Part shown: piece by piece, positions 1 to 8,015 of the stretch
How the letters are laid out: every line of letters starts with the position of its first letter
How positions within the stretch are numbered: position 1 is the stretch's first letter
Assembly: GCF_023369855.1 (NCBI RefSeq)
Contig: NZ_JAMBPP010000020.1
Span: forward strand, 8,069-65,470
Source: Actinotalea alkalitolerans
GTDB lineage: Bacteria; Actinomycetota; Actinomycetes; Actinomycetales; Cellulomonadaceae
Reading direction: 5' to 3'
Length of the DNA: 57,402 nt
The notes under the pieces: generated by a model
Databases searched by the model: none
Told to the model about the DNA's origin: nothing
Seen by the model: the letters and a program-made list of their open reading frames with translations, nothing else
Program-made: the position numbers and the translations under genes

Positions 1-226
1 TCGCACCACTGAACCCCTCGCGAACAGGCGGCACCGTCCGCGCCGAGCGCAGCGTCTTCGACACCGCCGCCTGTGAGATCCCCAGCACGTCGGCCAACTG
101 CCGCTGCGCCACCCCGGGCGCTGCCGCAGCAAGACTGCGCAGGTAGTCCAAGTGCGCGATCTGCTCCCGCAACCGGTTGCGCTGAACCGCCCGCATCTGC
201 GGCGACAGATCCGTCGGCACGGCCAT
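1..226 (-). CDS. HTH DNA-binding protein, C-terminus cut by window edge
   Basis: The gene runs off the left edge, so only the first 75 codons are seen. The start is an ATG at 226, eight bases after a strong AGGAGG ribosome site (235-240 on the other strand). Residues about 42-60 form a helix-turn-helix (RQLADVLGISQAAVSKTL), like small XRE-type regulators or antitoxins. It is probably a transcriptional regulator that controls itself, because a perfect palindrome lies over its promoter. The protein is too short here to assign a family. Confidence 0.6.
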   Translation of the reverse strand, partial: MAVPTDLSPQMRAVQRNRLREQIAHLDYLRSLAAAAPGVAQRQLADVLGISQAAVSKTLRSARTVPPVREGFSGA

Positions 227-242
227 CGGAACCACCTCCTAC

Positions 243-252
243 AACCTAGGTT
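243..252. promoter_or_regulatory. Palindromic operator over the HTH gene promoter
   Basis: AACCTAGGTT is a perfect 10-bp palindrome upstream of the leftward HTH gene. Read leftward it contains TAGGTT, a good actinobacterial -10 hexamer, 16 bases before the start codon. A regulator binding here would block its own promoter. This is inferred from position; no binding data exist. Confidence 0.45.
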
Positions 253-394
253 ATCGACATCGGACACGCGATCGCGGTCACGACCGGAAACGGTCCTGCC
301 GCGGTACCGGACCTTGCGAATTCGGTCGTGCGTTCCGGTCGGGCCACCACGCATGGCTCCGGATCGAGTCCCGCCGGCGATGGGCGCCGACGCA

Positions 395-428
395 AAACGA
401 CGGCGGTCTCAACCGGTCAACGCACCAC
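395..428 (+). repeat. Left terminal inverted repeat of the IS30-type transposon
   Basis: Core sequence is AAACG, two variable bases, GGCGGTCTCAA, one variable base, then CGGTCAACGCACCAC. The reverse complement at 13043-13076 differs only at positions 400, 401 and 413 of this copy. It lies directly upstream of the transposase ribosome site, as expected for a transposon end. Confidence 0.8.
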
Positions 429-455
429 GGAAGGATCCGTGCGGGAGGTTGAGCG

Positions 456-1637
456 GTGGCGCTGGTGGAGTCGGTCGAGGATCGCGTGTGGGCGGGTTGG
501 CGCGCCGGGGACTCGCTGCGGTCGATCGTGAGGGCGACCGGGTCCCCTCGGGAGGCGGTGCGCCGGGTGCTGCAGGCGCACGGCGGCGTCCGGCCGGCTC
601 CTCGCCGGCGTGATCCACGGCGGTTGAGCGTGCAGGACCGGGAGGGGATCTCGCGGGGGCTGGCGGCGGGCCGTTCCTGTCGTGAGATCGCCGTAGAGCT
701 CGGGCGGTCTGCCTCGACGATCTCCCGAGAGGTCACGCGCAACGGCGGGCGAGCGGCGTATCGCGCTGTCGATGCAGAGGCCGCGGCGCTCGTGCGCGCG
801 CAGCGCCCGAAGGCGACGAAGCTGGCGCTGGACCCGGAGCTCGCTCAGGAGGTTCGAGGGCGCCTCGAGCTGGACTGGTCTCCGCAGCAGATCGCGGCCT
901 GGTTGGCCCGCACCCGGCCCGACCCCGCGCAGCGGGTTAGCCACGAGACGATCTACCGCACCCTCTACACGGCGGATCGCAGGGAGCTCGGCGAGCGGCC
1001 GACTAGGCATCTGCGCACCGGGCGGTCGATGCGTCAGCCGCGGATGGCGCGCCGTCCCGATGGGCGGGGGCGCCTGCGGAACATGACGTCCATCCATGCC
1101 CGCCCCGACGAGGTCGCGGCGCGCTCGGTCCCCGGGCACTGGGAGGGGGACCTGGTGATGGGCCGCCGGCCAAGTGCGGTAGCAACCCTCGTTGAGCGTC
1201 AGACCCGGTTCCTCCGACTGGTGCGCCTGCCTGAGGGGTACCGGTCAGGACACGTCCGCGAGCAGCTGACCTTCGAGCTCGAGCAGATCCCGGCGTGGCT
1301 GCGGTTGTCGTTGACCTGGGACCGTGGCCGGGAGATGGCCGAGCATCAGGAGCTGGCAGCCGCGTCCGGGGCGACGGTGTACTTCTGCGACCCGCGCAGC
1401 CCGTGGCAGCGCGGGACGAACGAGAACACCAACCGGTTGCTGCGGCAGTACCTGGGAAAGGGCGCGGACCTGCGCGCGCTGAGCCAGCGCGACCTCGACG
1501 ACATCGCGACCCGCATCAACGACCGCCCTCGTCGCGTCCTGGGCTGGGACAGCGCCACCGACCGCTACCAGCAACTCATCACCGACCGGTACGACGACCA
1601 TCGCGGTGAGGGATCCCCGATCGAGACACGCGCCTAG
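456..1637 (+). CDS. IS30 family transposase
   Basis: This 393-aa protein cuts and joins DNA at the transposon ends. An N-terminal HTH of the IS30 type (about residues 58-90, with the motif GRSASTISREVTRNGG) recognises the repeats. The DDE catalytic residues are visible: D232 (HWEGDLV), D289 (LTWDRG) and E323 (GTNENTNRLLRQYL), with the D-x33-E spacing typical of IS30. The length is normal for the family and the frame is intact, so it is probably active. It starts at a GTG after a GGGAGG ribosome site. A strong bidirectional hairpin follows its stop. Confidence 0.95.
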   Translation: MALVESVEDRVWAGWRAGDSLRSIVRATGSPREAVRRVLQAHGGVRPAPRRRDPRRLSVQDREGISRGLAAGRSCREIAVELGRSASTISREVTRNGGRAAYRAVDAEAAALVRAQRPKATKLALDPELAQEVRGRLELDWSPQQIAAWLARTRPDPAQRVSHETIYRTLYTADRRELGERPTRHLRTGRSMRQPRMARRPDGRGRLRNMTSIHARPDEVAARSVPGHWEGDLVMGRRPSAVATLVERQTRFLRLVRLPEGYRSGHVREQLTFELEQIPAWLRLSLTWDRGREMAEHQELAAASGATVYFCDPRSPWQRGTNENTNRLLRQYLGKGADLRALSQRDLDDIATRINDRPRRVLGWDSATDRYQQLITDRYDDHRGEGSPIETRA

Positions 1638-1642
1638 CGTGC

Positions 1643-1676
1643 TGTCGGGCCAGGTTGTGCGCAGCCTGGCCCGACA
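1643..1676. terminator. Bidirectional terminator hairpin
   Basis: A perfect 12-bp stem (TGTCGGGCCAGG paired with CCTGGCCCGACA) encloses a 10-base loop. It lies between the converging transposase and cadD-like genes and can end both transcripts. There is no clear U-tract on either side. Confidence 0.75.
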
Positions 1677-1682
1677 TGACAT

Positions 1683-2282
1683 CTACAGACCGAAGGCCCC
1701 GCCCTCGACGAGGATGACGACGCCCAGGCCGATGAGGACGAGGGGGAACAGGACGCTTTCCCAGCGTTCGAGGACTTCGGCGACGGGGCGGCGGGTGGCG
1801 ACGTACCGGGCGGCGAGGACCAGGACGGCGACCAGGGCGAGGAACACGACGGCGTAGGCGGCGATCGCTGCCGGTCCGACCGTGAGAAAGACGGGGACGT
1901 AGACGCCGATGTTGTCCCCGCCGTTGGCGAAGGTGACGGCGGCGACGGTCCAGACACCGACGGCCTTGCCGGGGTCGTCGTCGTCATCGTCGTCATGGCG
2001 GTTGCGCCATGCCTGCCAGGCGGCGTAGAGGCCTAGGAGCAGGGGGATGAGCCCGAAGTAGGGGATGGCGTCCTCGGGTAGGAACGCGTCGGCGCCGATC
2101 GCGACCAGGACCGAGGCGACCAGGATGGCGCCGAAGCCGATGTACTGCCCCGCGATGATCTTCGCGGTGACGCCGGGTGCGCCGGCGCCGCGGGCGAAGA
2201 ACAAGGACAGAACGATGATGTCGTCGATGTTGGTCACGAGGAACAGTCCGACGGCTTGCAGGGCGGCTACTGCCAGGTCCAC
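1683..2282 (-). CDS. cadD: CadD-family cadmium resistance transporter
   Basis: This 199-aa membrane protein has about six hydrophobic segments and fits the CadD/cadmium resistance transporter family, which lowers cytoplasmic Cd2+. The N-terminus contains LVTNIDDIIVL, and the second half contains a matching FANGGDNIGVYVPVF motif; these paired acidic motifs are family hallmarks. Between them lies NRH followed by seven consecutive aspartates, an unusually acidic cytoplasmic loop that could bind metal. It starts at GTG after GGAAGG. It is the last gene of a leftward three-gene unit with two methyltransferases, divergent from the Cd/Pb sensor gene. Confidence 0.85.
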   Translation of the reverse strand: MDLAVAALQAVGLFLVTNIDDIIVLSLFFARGAGAPGVTAKIIAGQYIGFGAILVASVLVAIGADAFLPEDAIPYFGLIPLLLGLYAAWQAWRNRHDDDDDDDPGKAVGVWTVAAVTFANGGDNIGVYVPVFLTVGPAAIAAYAVVFLALVAVLVLAARYVATRRPVAEVLERWESVLFPLVLIGLGVVILVEGGAFGL

Positions 2283-2328
2283 GGGGGCCTTCCGGGTCGA
2301 GAGGGGCGGTAGGGCGGAACGGGGACTA

Positions 2329-2958
2329 TCAGCTGTGCGGCGGGTGGAGGCGGCCGATGGTGGGCAGGAAGCGCCCTACGCGGGCGGCGTAGTCGGCGTA
2401 GTCCCGCCCGTGCGTGGTGAGCAGGTGTGGTTCCTCGACGAGGCGGACCTGCATCTGGATGCCCGCGAAGACCGCCGCCAGGCCGGCCAGCGCCACGAGG
2501 TTGGGGGTGGTGAAGGCGAGCCCGGTGAAGGTGATCAGCGCTGCGGTGAAGATGGGGTTGCGCACGAGCGCGAAGGGTCCGGAGGTCACGAGGTCGGTGC
2601 GTTCGGCCGGGTCGACGCCGATCCGCCAGGCGTTCCCCATGGCCATCTGCGCCGCGTACGTTGCCCCGATGCCCGCTGCGGCCACCACGGCCGCGGCGGT
2701 GCGCAGGACCGGTGAGCTCAGCGCCGGCACCACATGGCCGAGCCCGAGAAGGTCCGCGGCCGGTGCGGCGATGCCGACCGCGACCGAACCGGCACCGTTG
2801 ATGCGATTGGCCCACCACTGCCTGTCCCCTCGCGCAGCGGCGGCGAACCGGAACCCGCTGTCACCTGTGCGTCGCCGCTGGACGGCCATCCGGCCCACCC
2901 CGGCCAGCAAGCCCCACACGAGGAACAGGACCAGACCGAGGATCGCGTGGCCGCTCAC
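2329..2958 (-). CDS. Isoprenylcysteine carboxyl methyltransferase-like membrane methyltransferase
   Basis: This 209-aa protein has about four or five membrane helices. Its C-terminal half carries the ICMT/phospholipid methyltransferase signature: SGPFALVRNPIF around residues 125-136, a tail with RLVEEPHLL, then HGRDYADYAARVGRFLP. Such enzymes methylate a membrane substrate with SAM, but the substrate is unknown here. The GTG start at 2958 overlaps the upstream methyltransferase stop (GTGA), so the two are translationally coupled. Related proteins often sit in actinobacterial metal-resistance clusters; a role in resistance is inferred from context only. Confidence 0.75.
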   Translation of the reverse strand: MSGHAILGLVLFLVWGLLAGVGRMAVQRRRTGDSGFRFAAAARGDRQWWANRINGAGSVAVGIAAPAADLLGLGHVVPALSSPVLRTAAAVVAAAGIGATYAAQMAMGNAWRIGVDPAERTDLVTSGPFALVRNPIFTAALITFTGLAFTTPNLVALAGLAAVFAGIQMQVRLVEEPHLLTTHGRDYADYAARVGRFLPTIGRLHPPHS

Positions 2959-3578
2959 AGCGGGCCGCGGACCGTGGTCGCGGGTTTGACCGCGACGCCG
3001 ATCACGAAGTCCCCGAAGAACCGGGTGACAGCCGGCTCGGGCAGCACGAACCCGTGCCGCTCGACCTCGGCGACGAACTCCGGCGCGCTGAACCGGTCGT
3101 GCTCGGGGTGCTCGAGGAAGGTGCGGTAGGACCAGCGCTCCAGCGCGTGGCGGGTCACTTCCTCGAAGACGAGCTGTCCCCCGGGCCGGATGACCCGCGC
3201 GGCCTCGGTGACCGCGTCGCGCCACGCGGGCACATGGTGGATCACCCCGAAGTCGACCACCGCGTCGATGCTCGCGGCCGCGAACGGCAGATCGGAGGCG
3301 TCGCCGACCCGGACGTCGACCCGCGCCCCGTACCGGGCCAGGCGACGCCGGGCACGCTCGACCATCGCCGGATCTAGGTCGAGCGCGGTGACGTGGGCCA
3401 CGCCGAACCGTTCCAGGAGCAGCTCGGTCCCGACTCCCCGGCCGCACCCGATCTCGACCACGGCACCGCCCGCGAACCGGGCACCGAGCCGCTGAAGCAG
3501 AGGTGCCTCGTAGGATCGCTGCAGCCAGGCGCGGGCCGGGTTGTTCATCAGCAACGTCTCGGCGCGGTTCATCAGCAC
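2955..3578 (-). CDS. Class I SAM-dependent methyltransferase
   Basis: This 207-aa soluble protein has a Rossmann-type SAM-binding core. Motif I is VVEIGCGRGVGTELL (about 40-54), the acidic motif II is VTALDLDP, and motif III is VGDASDLPFA followed by DAVVDFGVIHHV. These are typical of the UbiE/Methyltransf_11 group. The substrate cannot be read from sequence. It is the first gene of the leftward operon and diverges from the sensor gene, so the same operator may control both directions. The start could be 3578 or 3572 (second ATG). Confidence 0.8.
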   Translation of the reverse strand: MLMNRAETLLMNNPARAWLQRSYEAPLLQRLGARFAGGAVVEIGCGRGVGTELLLERFGVAHVTALDLDPAMVERARRRLARYGARVDVRVGDASDLPFAAASIDAVVDFGVIHHVPAWRDAVTEAARVIRPGGQLVFEEVTRHALERWSYRTFLEHPEHDRFSAPEFVAEVERHGFVLPEPAVTRFFGDFVIGVAVKPATTVRGPL

Positions 3579-3595
3579 GACTCGGCTCCAGTTCG

Positions 3596-3631
3596 TTGGC
3601 GATCATCACATCGGTGACGTATCATCAGCAC
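3596..3631 (+). promoter_or_regulatory. Promoter/operator of the Cd/Pb sensor operon
   Basis: TTGGCG (3596-3601), 18 bases, then TATCAT (3620-3625) form a promoter. The -10 ends six bases before the ATG at 3632, so the transcript would be leaderless. The sequence between carries ATCATCACATC and ATCATCAG half-sites, plausible binding sites for the ArsR-type repressor encoded just downstream. Confidence 0.55.
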
Positions 3632-4045
3632 ATGCCGATGATCTCCGCAAGTCCCGATGTGCTGAGTCGCGAGGCGCTGGCCCCGGCCGTCGCCCTGTTC
3701 CGGAGCCTGAGTGACCCCACCCGGTTGGCGATCGTGCGTCAGCTGGCGACGGGCGAGGCGCGGGTCGTGGACCTGTGCGCCGCCTTGGGGTTGGGCCAGT
3801 CGTCCGTCTCCACCCATCTGGCGTGCCTGCGCGACTGCGGCCTGGTCGACTACCGCCCGCAGGGGCGTGCGTCGGTGTACCACCTGACCCACCCCGAGCT
3901 GATGGACCTGCTCGCTGCGGGCGAAGGCCTGCTCGCTGCCACGGGCAACGCCGTGGCGCTCTGCCCGACCTACACGACGCCAGCGCCGACCACCCCCGGC
4001 CTGACACCGGGCGCGACGACGACACCAGGAGCCCGCGATGAGTGA
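3632..4045 (+). CDS. ArsR/SmtB-family Cd(II)/Pb(II) sensor, CmtR-like
   Basis: This 137-aa repressor has a winged helix (about residues 20-90) with recognition helix LGQSSVSTHLACLRDCGLV. The Cys-x3-Cys pair in LACLRDCGL matches the position and spacing of Cys57/Cys61 of Mycobacterium tuberculosis CmtR, and a third cysteine (VALCP) lies in the tail where CmtR has Cys102. These three thiolates bind Cd/Pb in CmtR, so the same ligand is inferred here. The gene overlaps the P-type ATPase start by eight bases (ATGAGTGA). Metal binding should release it from the divergent promoter region. Confidence 0.85.
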   Translation: MPMISASPDVLSREALAPAVALFRSLSDPTRLAIVRQLATGEARVVDLCAALGLGQSSVSTHLACLRDCGLVDYRPQGRASVYHLTHPELMDLLAAGEGLLAATGNAVALCPTYTTPAPTTPGLTPGATTTPGARDE

Positions 4046-5996
4046 CGCCTGCGGTTGCAGCGACGACGAGACCACGCCCGCCGGCAAGGAGGCCGAAGAG
4101 CACGAGGCCGAACGCTTCTGGCAGGTCAAGGAGCTGCAGTTCGCCGCCGTCGCGGGTGTCCTGCTGCTCGGTGGCCTGATCGCCGGGGCGCAGGACCAGC
4201 CGACCGTCGAGCTGATCCTGAACTGGGCGGCCCTGCTCGTCGGCGCGTGGACGTTCGTCCCGTCCACCATCCGGCGCCTCGCGAAGGGCAAGATCGGCGT
4301 CGGCACGCTGATGACGATCGCCGCGATCGGCGCGGTGCTCCTGGGCGAGGTCGCCGAGGCCGCCGCGCTGGCCTTCCTGTACTCGATCAGCGAAGGCCTG
4401 GAGGAGTACTCCCTGGCCCGCACCCGACGCGGCCTGCGGGCGCTGCTGAGCCTGGTCCCAGCCCAGGCGACCGTCCTTCGAGAGGGCACCGAGACGGTCG
4501 TGTCCCCCGAGGAGCTGCGTATCGGTGACGTGATGCTGGTCCGGCCCGGGGAGCGGGTCGCGACCGACGGGGTCATCCGCACCGGCAGGACGGCTCTGGA
4601 CGTCTCGGCGATCACGGGTGAGTCGGTGCCGGTCGAGGCCGGGCCCGGCGCCCCGGTGTACGCCGGGTCGATCAACGGCAGCGGCGCGCTGGAGCTCGAG
4701 GTCACCACCACAGCGGAGAACAACTCTCTGGCCCGGATCGTCGCGATCGTGGAGGCCGAGCAGTCCCGCAAGGGTGAGGCCCAGCGCCTCGCCGACCGGA
4801 TCGCCAAGCCCCTGGTCCCGGGGGTGATGATCGCCGCGACGCTGATCGCGGTTGTCGGCAGCATCTTCGGTGACCCCGCCACCTGGTTCGAGCGCGCCCT
4901 GGTCGTGCTCGTCGCGGCGTCCCCGTGCGCCCTGGCGATCGCCGTCCCCGTCTCGGTCGTCGCCGCCGTCGGCGCCGCCAGCAAGATGGGCGTCCTGGTC
5001 AAGGGCGGCGCCGCGCTGGAGGCCCTGGGCACGATCCGCGGTGTCGCCCTGGACAAGACCGGCACCCTGACCCGCAACCAGCCCACCGTCATCGACGTGG
5101 TCGCGACTCCCGGGACGTCGACCGAGCGGGTCCTGGAGGTCGCCGCGGCGCTCGAGGCGCGCAGCGAGCACCCCCTGGCCCGGGCGATCCTTGCCGCCGT
5201 CGCGGCCGTCACCCCGGCCACCGACGTCGAGGCGGTGACCGGCGCGGGCCTGGTCGGGCAGATCGACGGGCGCCCGGTACGGCTGGGGCGCCCCGGTTGG
5301 CTCGACGCCGGCGTCCTCGCTGGTGACGTCGAACGCCTGCAGTCCGCCGGCGCGACCGCCGTACTGGTCGAGGAGGACGGGCACCTCCTCGGTGTCGTCG
5401 CTGTCCGCGACGAGCTGCGCCCCGAAGCCGTTGAGGTCGTTGCCGAGCTGCGCCGCCAGGGCTACACCGTCTCCATGCTCACCGGCGACAACACCCTGAC
5501 CGCCCAGGCCCTGGCCCGCGAGGTCGGGATCACCGACGTCCACGCCGACCTGCGCCCCGAGGACAAGGCAGCGCTGATCACCCAGCTGCGCACCCAACGA
5601 CGCACCGCGATGGTCGGCGACGGCGTCAACGACGCCCCAGCCCTGGCCACCGCCGACCTGGGCATCGCGATGGGCGCCATGGGAGCCGACGTCGCCATCG
5701 AGACCGCCGACGTCGCCCTCATGGGTGAAGACCTGCGTCACCTGCCCCAGGCCCTGACCCACGCCCGGCGAGCCCGGCGGATCATGCTGCAGAGCGTCGG
5801 CCTGTCCCTGGCCATCATCGTCGCGCTCATGCCCCTCGCGCTCCTGGGAGTGCTCGGCCTGGCCGCGGTCGTCCTGATCCACGAGATCGCCGAGGTCTTC
5901 GTCATCGCCAACGGCGTACGCGCCGGTCGCCTCAGCCCCCTCGCGCAGCGCCCCGCGAATGCTCCGGCGACCACCGAACTGGCCCCGGCGCGGTGA
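4038..5996 (+). CDS. P1B-type heavy-metal exporting ATPase with an SPC metal motif
   Basis: This 652-aa ATPase pumps a divalent metal out of the cell. The actuator motif TGES lies near 193, the phosphorylated aspartate is D339 in DKTGTLT, and GDGVNDAP lies near 527. The transmembrane metal motif is SPC (295-297), not CPC, and the last helix carries HEIAEV at about 615-620. SPC plus a histidine helix resembles the P1B-4 group (CtpD/CoaT type: Co, Fe, Zn, Cd). There is no N-terminal HMA domain, but the protein begins with a CGC motif and an acidic stretch. Pairing with a CmtR-like sensor and LspA argues for Cd or Pb. Confidence 0.9.
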   Translation: MSDACGCSDDETTPAGKEAEEHEAERFWQVKELQFAAVAGVLLLGGLIAGAQDQPTVELILNWAALLVGAWTFVPSTIRRLAKGKIGVGTLMTIAAIGAVLLGEVAEAAALAFLYSISEGLEEYSLARTRRGLRALLSLVPAQATVLREGTETVVSPEELRIGDVMLVRPGERVATDGVIRTGRTALDVSAITGESVPVEAGPGAPVYAGSINGSGALELEVTTTAENNSLARIVAIVEAEQSRKGEAQRLADRIAKPLVPGVMIAATLIAVVGSIFGDPATWFERALVVLVAASPCALAIAVPVSVVAAVGAASKMGVLVKGGAALEALGTIRGVALDKTGTLTRNQPTVIDVVATPGTSTERVLEVAAALEARSEHPLARAILAAVAAVTPATDVEAVTGAGLVGQIDGRPVRLGRPGWLDAGVLAGDVERLQSAGATAVLVEEDGHLLGVVAVRDELRPEAVEVVAELRRQGYTVSMLTGDNTLTAQALAREVGITDVHADLRPEDKAALITQLRTQRRTAMVGDGVNDAPALATADLGIAMGAMGADVAIETADVALMGEDLRHLPQALTHARRARRIMLQSVGLSLAIIVALMPLALLGVLGLAAVVLIHEIAEVFVIANGVRAGRLSPLAQRPANAPATTELAPAR

Positions 5997-6538
5997 CCGC
6001 ACTGGACGCGGCAATGACCCCGGCGACCAGGACGTCGACCATCCGCCGGCGCATCGCCCTGGCTGCGGGAGCTGTGGCGGTCGCCGCGATCGACCTCAGC
6101 GCCAAGGCTTGGGCCGAGAACTACCTGGACGCACCGATACCGCTCGGCCCGATTGACCTGCGCCTGGCCTACAACCCTGGCGTGGCGTTCTCGATGGGAA
6201 CAGGCGCCCCGACCTGGCTGATCATCGCCGTGACGGCAACAATCACCGTCGTGGTGGCAGCGGTCGCCTGGCGGGCCGCAGCTGCACCGGCCCGGCTGCG
6301 GCTCACCGCGCTGACGCTCGTCCTCGGAGGCGCCGCAGCCAACCTGATCGACCGGGCCCGCGACGGAGTCGTCACCGACTACCTCCACAGCGGCTGGTTC
6401 CCGACCTTCAACCTCGCCGACACCACCATCGTCACCGGCGCCGGGCTGCTGGTCCTGGCCGCCGCACGCCACCGCGCGCCGGACACTGATGTCGCACCGG
6501 GGCCGGCCCCCGGGGCCTTCGAAACGGAGCCGACATGA
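5993..6538 (+). CDS. lspA: Lipoprotein signal peptidase (signal peptidase II)
   Basis: This 181-aa membrane aspartyl protease removes signal peptides from prolipoproteins. Four hydrophobic segments are visible. Conserved motifs are YNPGVAFS, GGAAANLIDR (first catalytic Asp) and FNLADTTI (second catalytic Asp). The GTG start overlaps the ATPase stop. LspA homologues travel with metal ATPases in other operons, such as PbrC of the Cupriavidus pbr lead operon. Here it precedes two lipoprotein genes, so it may process them. Confidence 0.9.
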   Translation: MTALDAAMTPATRTSTIRRRIALAAGAVAVAAIDLSAKAWAENYLDAPIPLGPIDLRLAYNPGVAFSMGTGAPTWLIIAVTATITVVVAAVAWRAAAAPARLRLTALTLVLGGAAANLIDRARDGVVTDYLHSGWFPTFNLADTTIVTGAGLLVLAAARHRAPDTDVAPGPAPGAFETEPT

Positions 6539-7194
6539 ACAGAGTCGACGCATGGACGGTCCCGGACCCGGATCGGCGTCCCGTGAGGAGACCGGTCACC
6601 ACCCAGCGCGGCCGGGCGGCCCGTGCCCTGCTGGCAGGCGTCGTCGCCGCAGTCTTGCTTGTGGGGTGCACGTCGGCAGTCACCGGCGGGCGGACCGACG
6701 ATGGCGCGGAGGCGGGGTACGTGTCGGGTGATGGCACCGTCTCCAGCTGGGAAGCCGCAGATCGCGGTGAGCCCGTCCGCCTGGTCGGCAAGGACTTCGC
6801 CGGCGCCGACGTGGACACCGGGGCCTGGGTCGGGGACGTCGTGGTGATCAACACCTGGTACGCGGCGTGCCCGCCGTGCCGGGTCGAGTCACCAGACCTG
6901 GTCGCCGCCGCCCAGGACTACGCCGCGGAGGGAGTCCACTTTATCGGGGTCAACGGGACCGACGACGCCGGCGCAGCGCAGCCGTTCGAGCGCAACTTCG
7001 AGATCCCCTACCCCAGCATCCACGATGCTGACGGGACCGCGATCGCTGCGTTGCAGGGACGGGTGCCCGTCGAGGCGGTCCCCACGACGGTGGTCCTGGA
7101 CCGGCAGGGTCGGGTGTTGGGACGCATCATCGGGCGTCTGGACCCCACCACCTTGCGTGAGCTGATCGACACCGCGCTGGCTGAGGCTCCGTGA
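6535..7194 (+). CDS. TlpA/ResA-like thiol-disulfide lipoprotein
   Basis: This 219-aa exported lipoprotein has a lipobox (LLVGC, cysteine near residue 45) and a thioredoxin fold. Its active site is ACPPCRVES, and a cis-proline motif EAVPTTVV lies before the last strand. Family members keep haem-binding or metal-exposed thiols reduced outside the membrane, using electrons passed through CcdA, which is the next gene. It is coupled to both neighbours by ATGA and GTGA overlaps. Confidence 0.85.
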   Translation: MNRVDAWTVPDPDRRPVRRPVTTQRGRAARALLAGVVAAVLLVGCTSAVTGGRTDDGAEAGYVSGDGTVSSWEAADRGEPVRLVGKDFAGADVDTGAWVGDVVVINTWYAACPPCRVESPDLVAAAQDYAAEGVHFIGVNGTDDAGAAQPFERNFEIPYPSIHDADGTAIAALQGRVPVEAVPTTVVLDRQGRVLGRIIGRLDPTTLRELIDTALAEAP

Positions 7195-7961
7195 GCGCTG
7201 GGTTCTGGCAGGACCTGGCCAGCGCGTTCCAGGAGACGGCGTTCTCCGGGCCGATGCTCCTGGCGGTGCCCGTGGCGATCCTCGCCGGGATCGTCTCGTT
7301 CGCCTCTCCCTGCGTCATCCCGCTCCTGCCCGGGTACTTCGCGTTTGTCACCGGGATGAGTGGTGCCTCCACGGGGGAAAGGTCCAAAGCGGTCCTGCTC
7401 ACCGGAGTGGGCCTGTTCGTCCTGGGGTTCTCCGTGGTCTTCGTCCTGCTTGGAGTCGCCTTCGGCTCCCTCGGCGTCGCGATACGGCCATGGTTGGCCG
7501 TCGTCATGCCCGTGATGGGTGCCGTGGTCGTCCTCATGGGACTGTCGTTCCTCGGCTGGATCCCCGGCCTGCAGCGCGAGAGGCGGATCCATCTCGCCCC
7601 CCGCCAAGGGCTGCTCGGTGCGCCCCTGCTTGGGATCGTCTTCGGCTTCGGATGGGCGCCCTGCATCGGACCCACCCTCGCGACCGTCCTGTCCCTGTCG
7701 CTGAACGAGGCAAGCGCCCTACGCGGGGCACTCCTGGCCGCGGCCTACGCCGCTGGCCTCGGCCTCCCGTTCCTCCTGATCGCCCTGGGAGCGCACCGGT
7801 CGACCGCCGCTGTGACGTTCCTGCGCGAGCACCGGGTCGCGATCATGCGGACCGGTGGAGCGATGCTGGTCCTGATCGGCCTGGCGCTGATGACGGGTCT
7901 GTGGACCACCTGGACCCAGAGCCTGCAAGGGTTCATCGGAGGATTCGTGACCGTCATCTGA
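7191..7961 (+). CDS. ccdA: CcdA-type thiol-disulfide interchange membrane protein
   Basis: This 256-aa membrane protein has about six helices. It carries the two conserved redox cysteines of the CcdA/DsbD family: FASPCVIPLLPGYF near residue 42 and FGWAPCIGPTLA near residue 165. It moves reducing power from cytoplasmic thioredoxin to exported thiol proteins, most likely the TlpA-like lipoprotein upstream. GTG start, overlapping the upstream stop. Confidence 0.9.
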   Translation: MSAGFWQDLASAFQETAFSGPMLLAVPVAILAGIVSFASPCVIPLLPGYFAFVTGMSGASTGERSKAVLLTGVGLFVLGFSVVFVLLGVAFGSLGVAIRPWLAVVMPVMGAVVVLMGLSFLGWIPGLQRERRIHLAPRQGLLGAPLLGIVFGFGWAPCIGPTLATVLSLSLNEASALRGALLAAAYAAGLGLPFLLIALGAHRSTAAVTFLREHRVAIMRTGGAMLVLIGLALMTGLWTTWTQSLQGFIGGFVTVI

Positions 7962-8015
7962 CCATCAACCCCGCCACGCAGCGCCCCCGCCGAAGGAAAC
8001 GGACCACCCACTGCC

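Noticed and set aside
3606-6014. Long open frame (802 codons) opposite the metal ATPase gene
   Set aside because: It is the antisense shadow of a high-GC gene; its sequence is Gly/Arg/Asp-rich low complexity with no domain, and the forward gene has all ATPase motifs.
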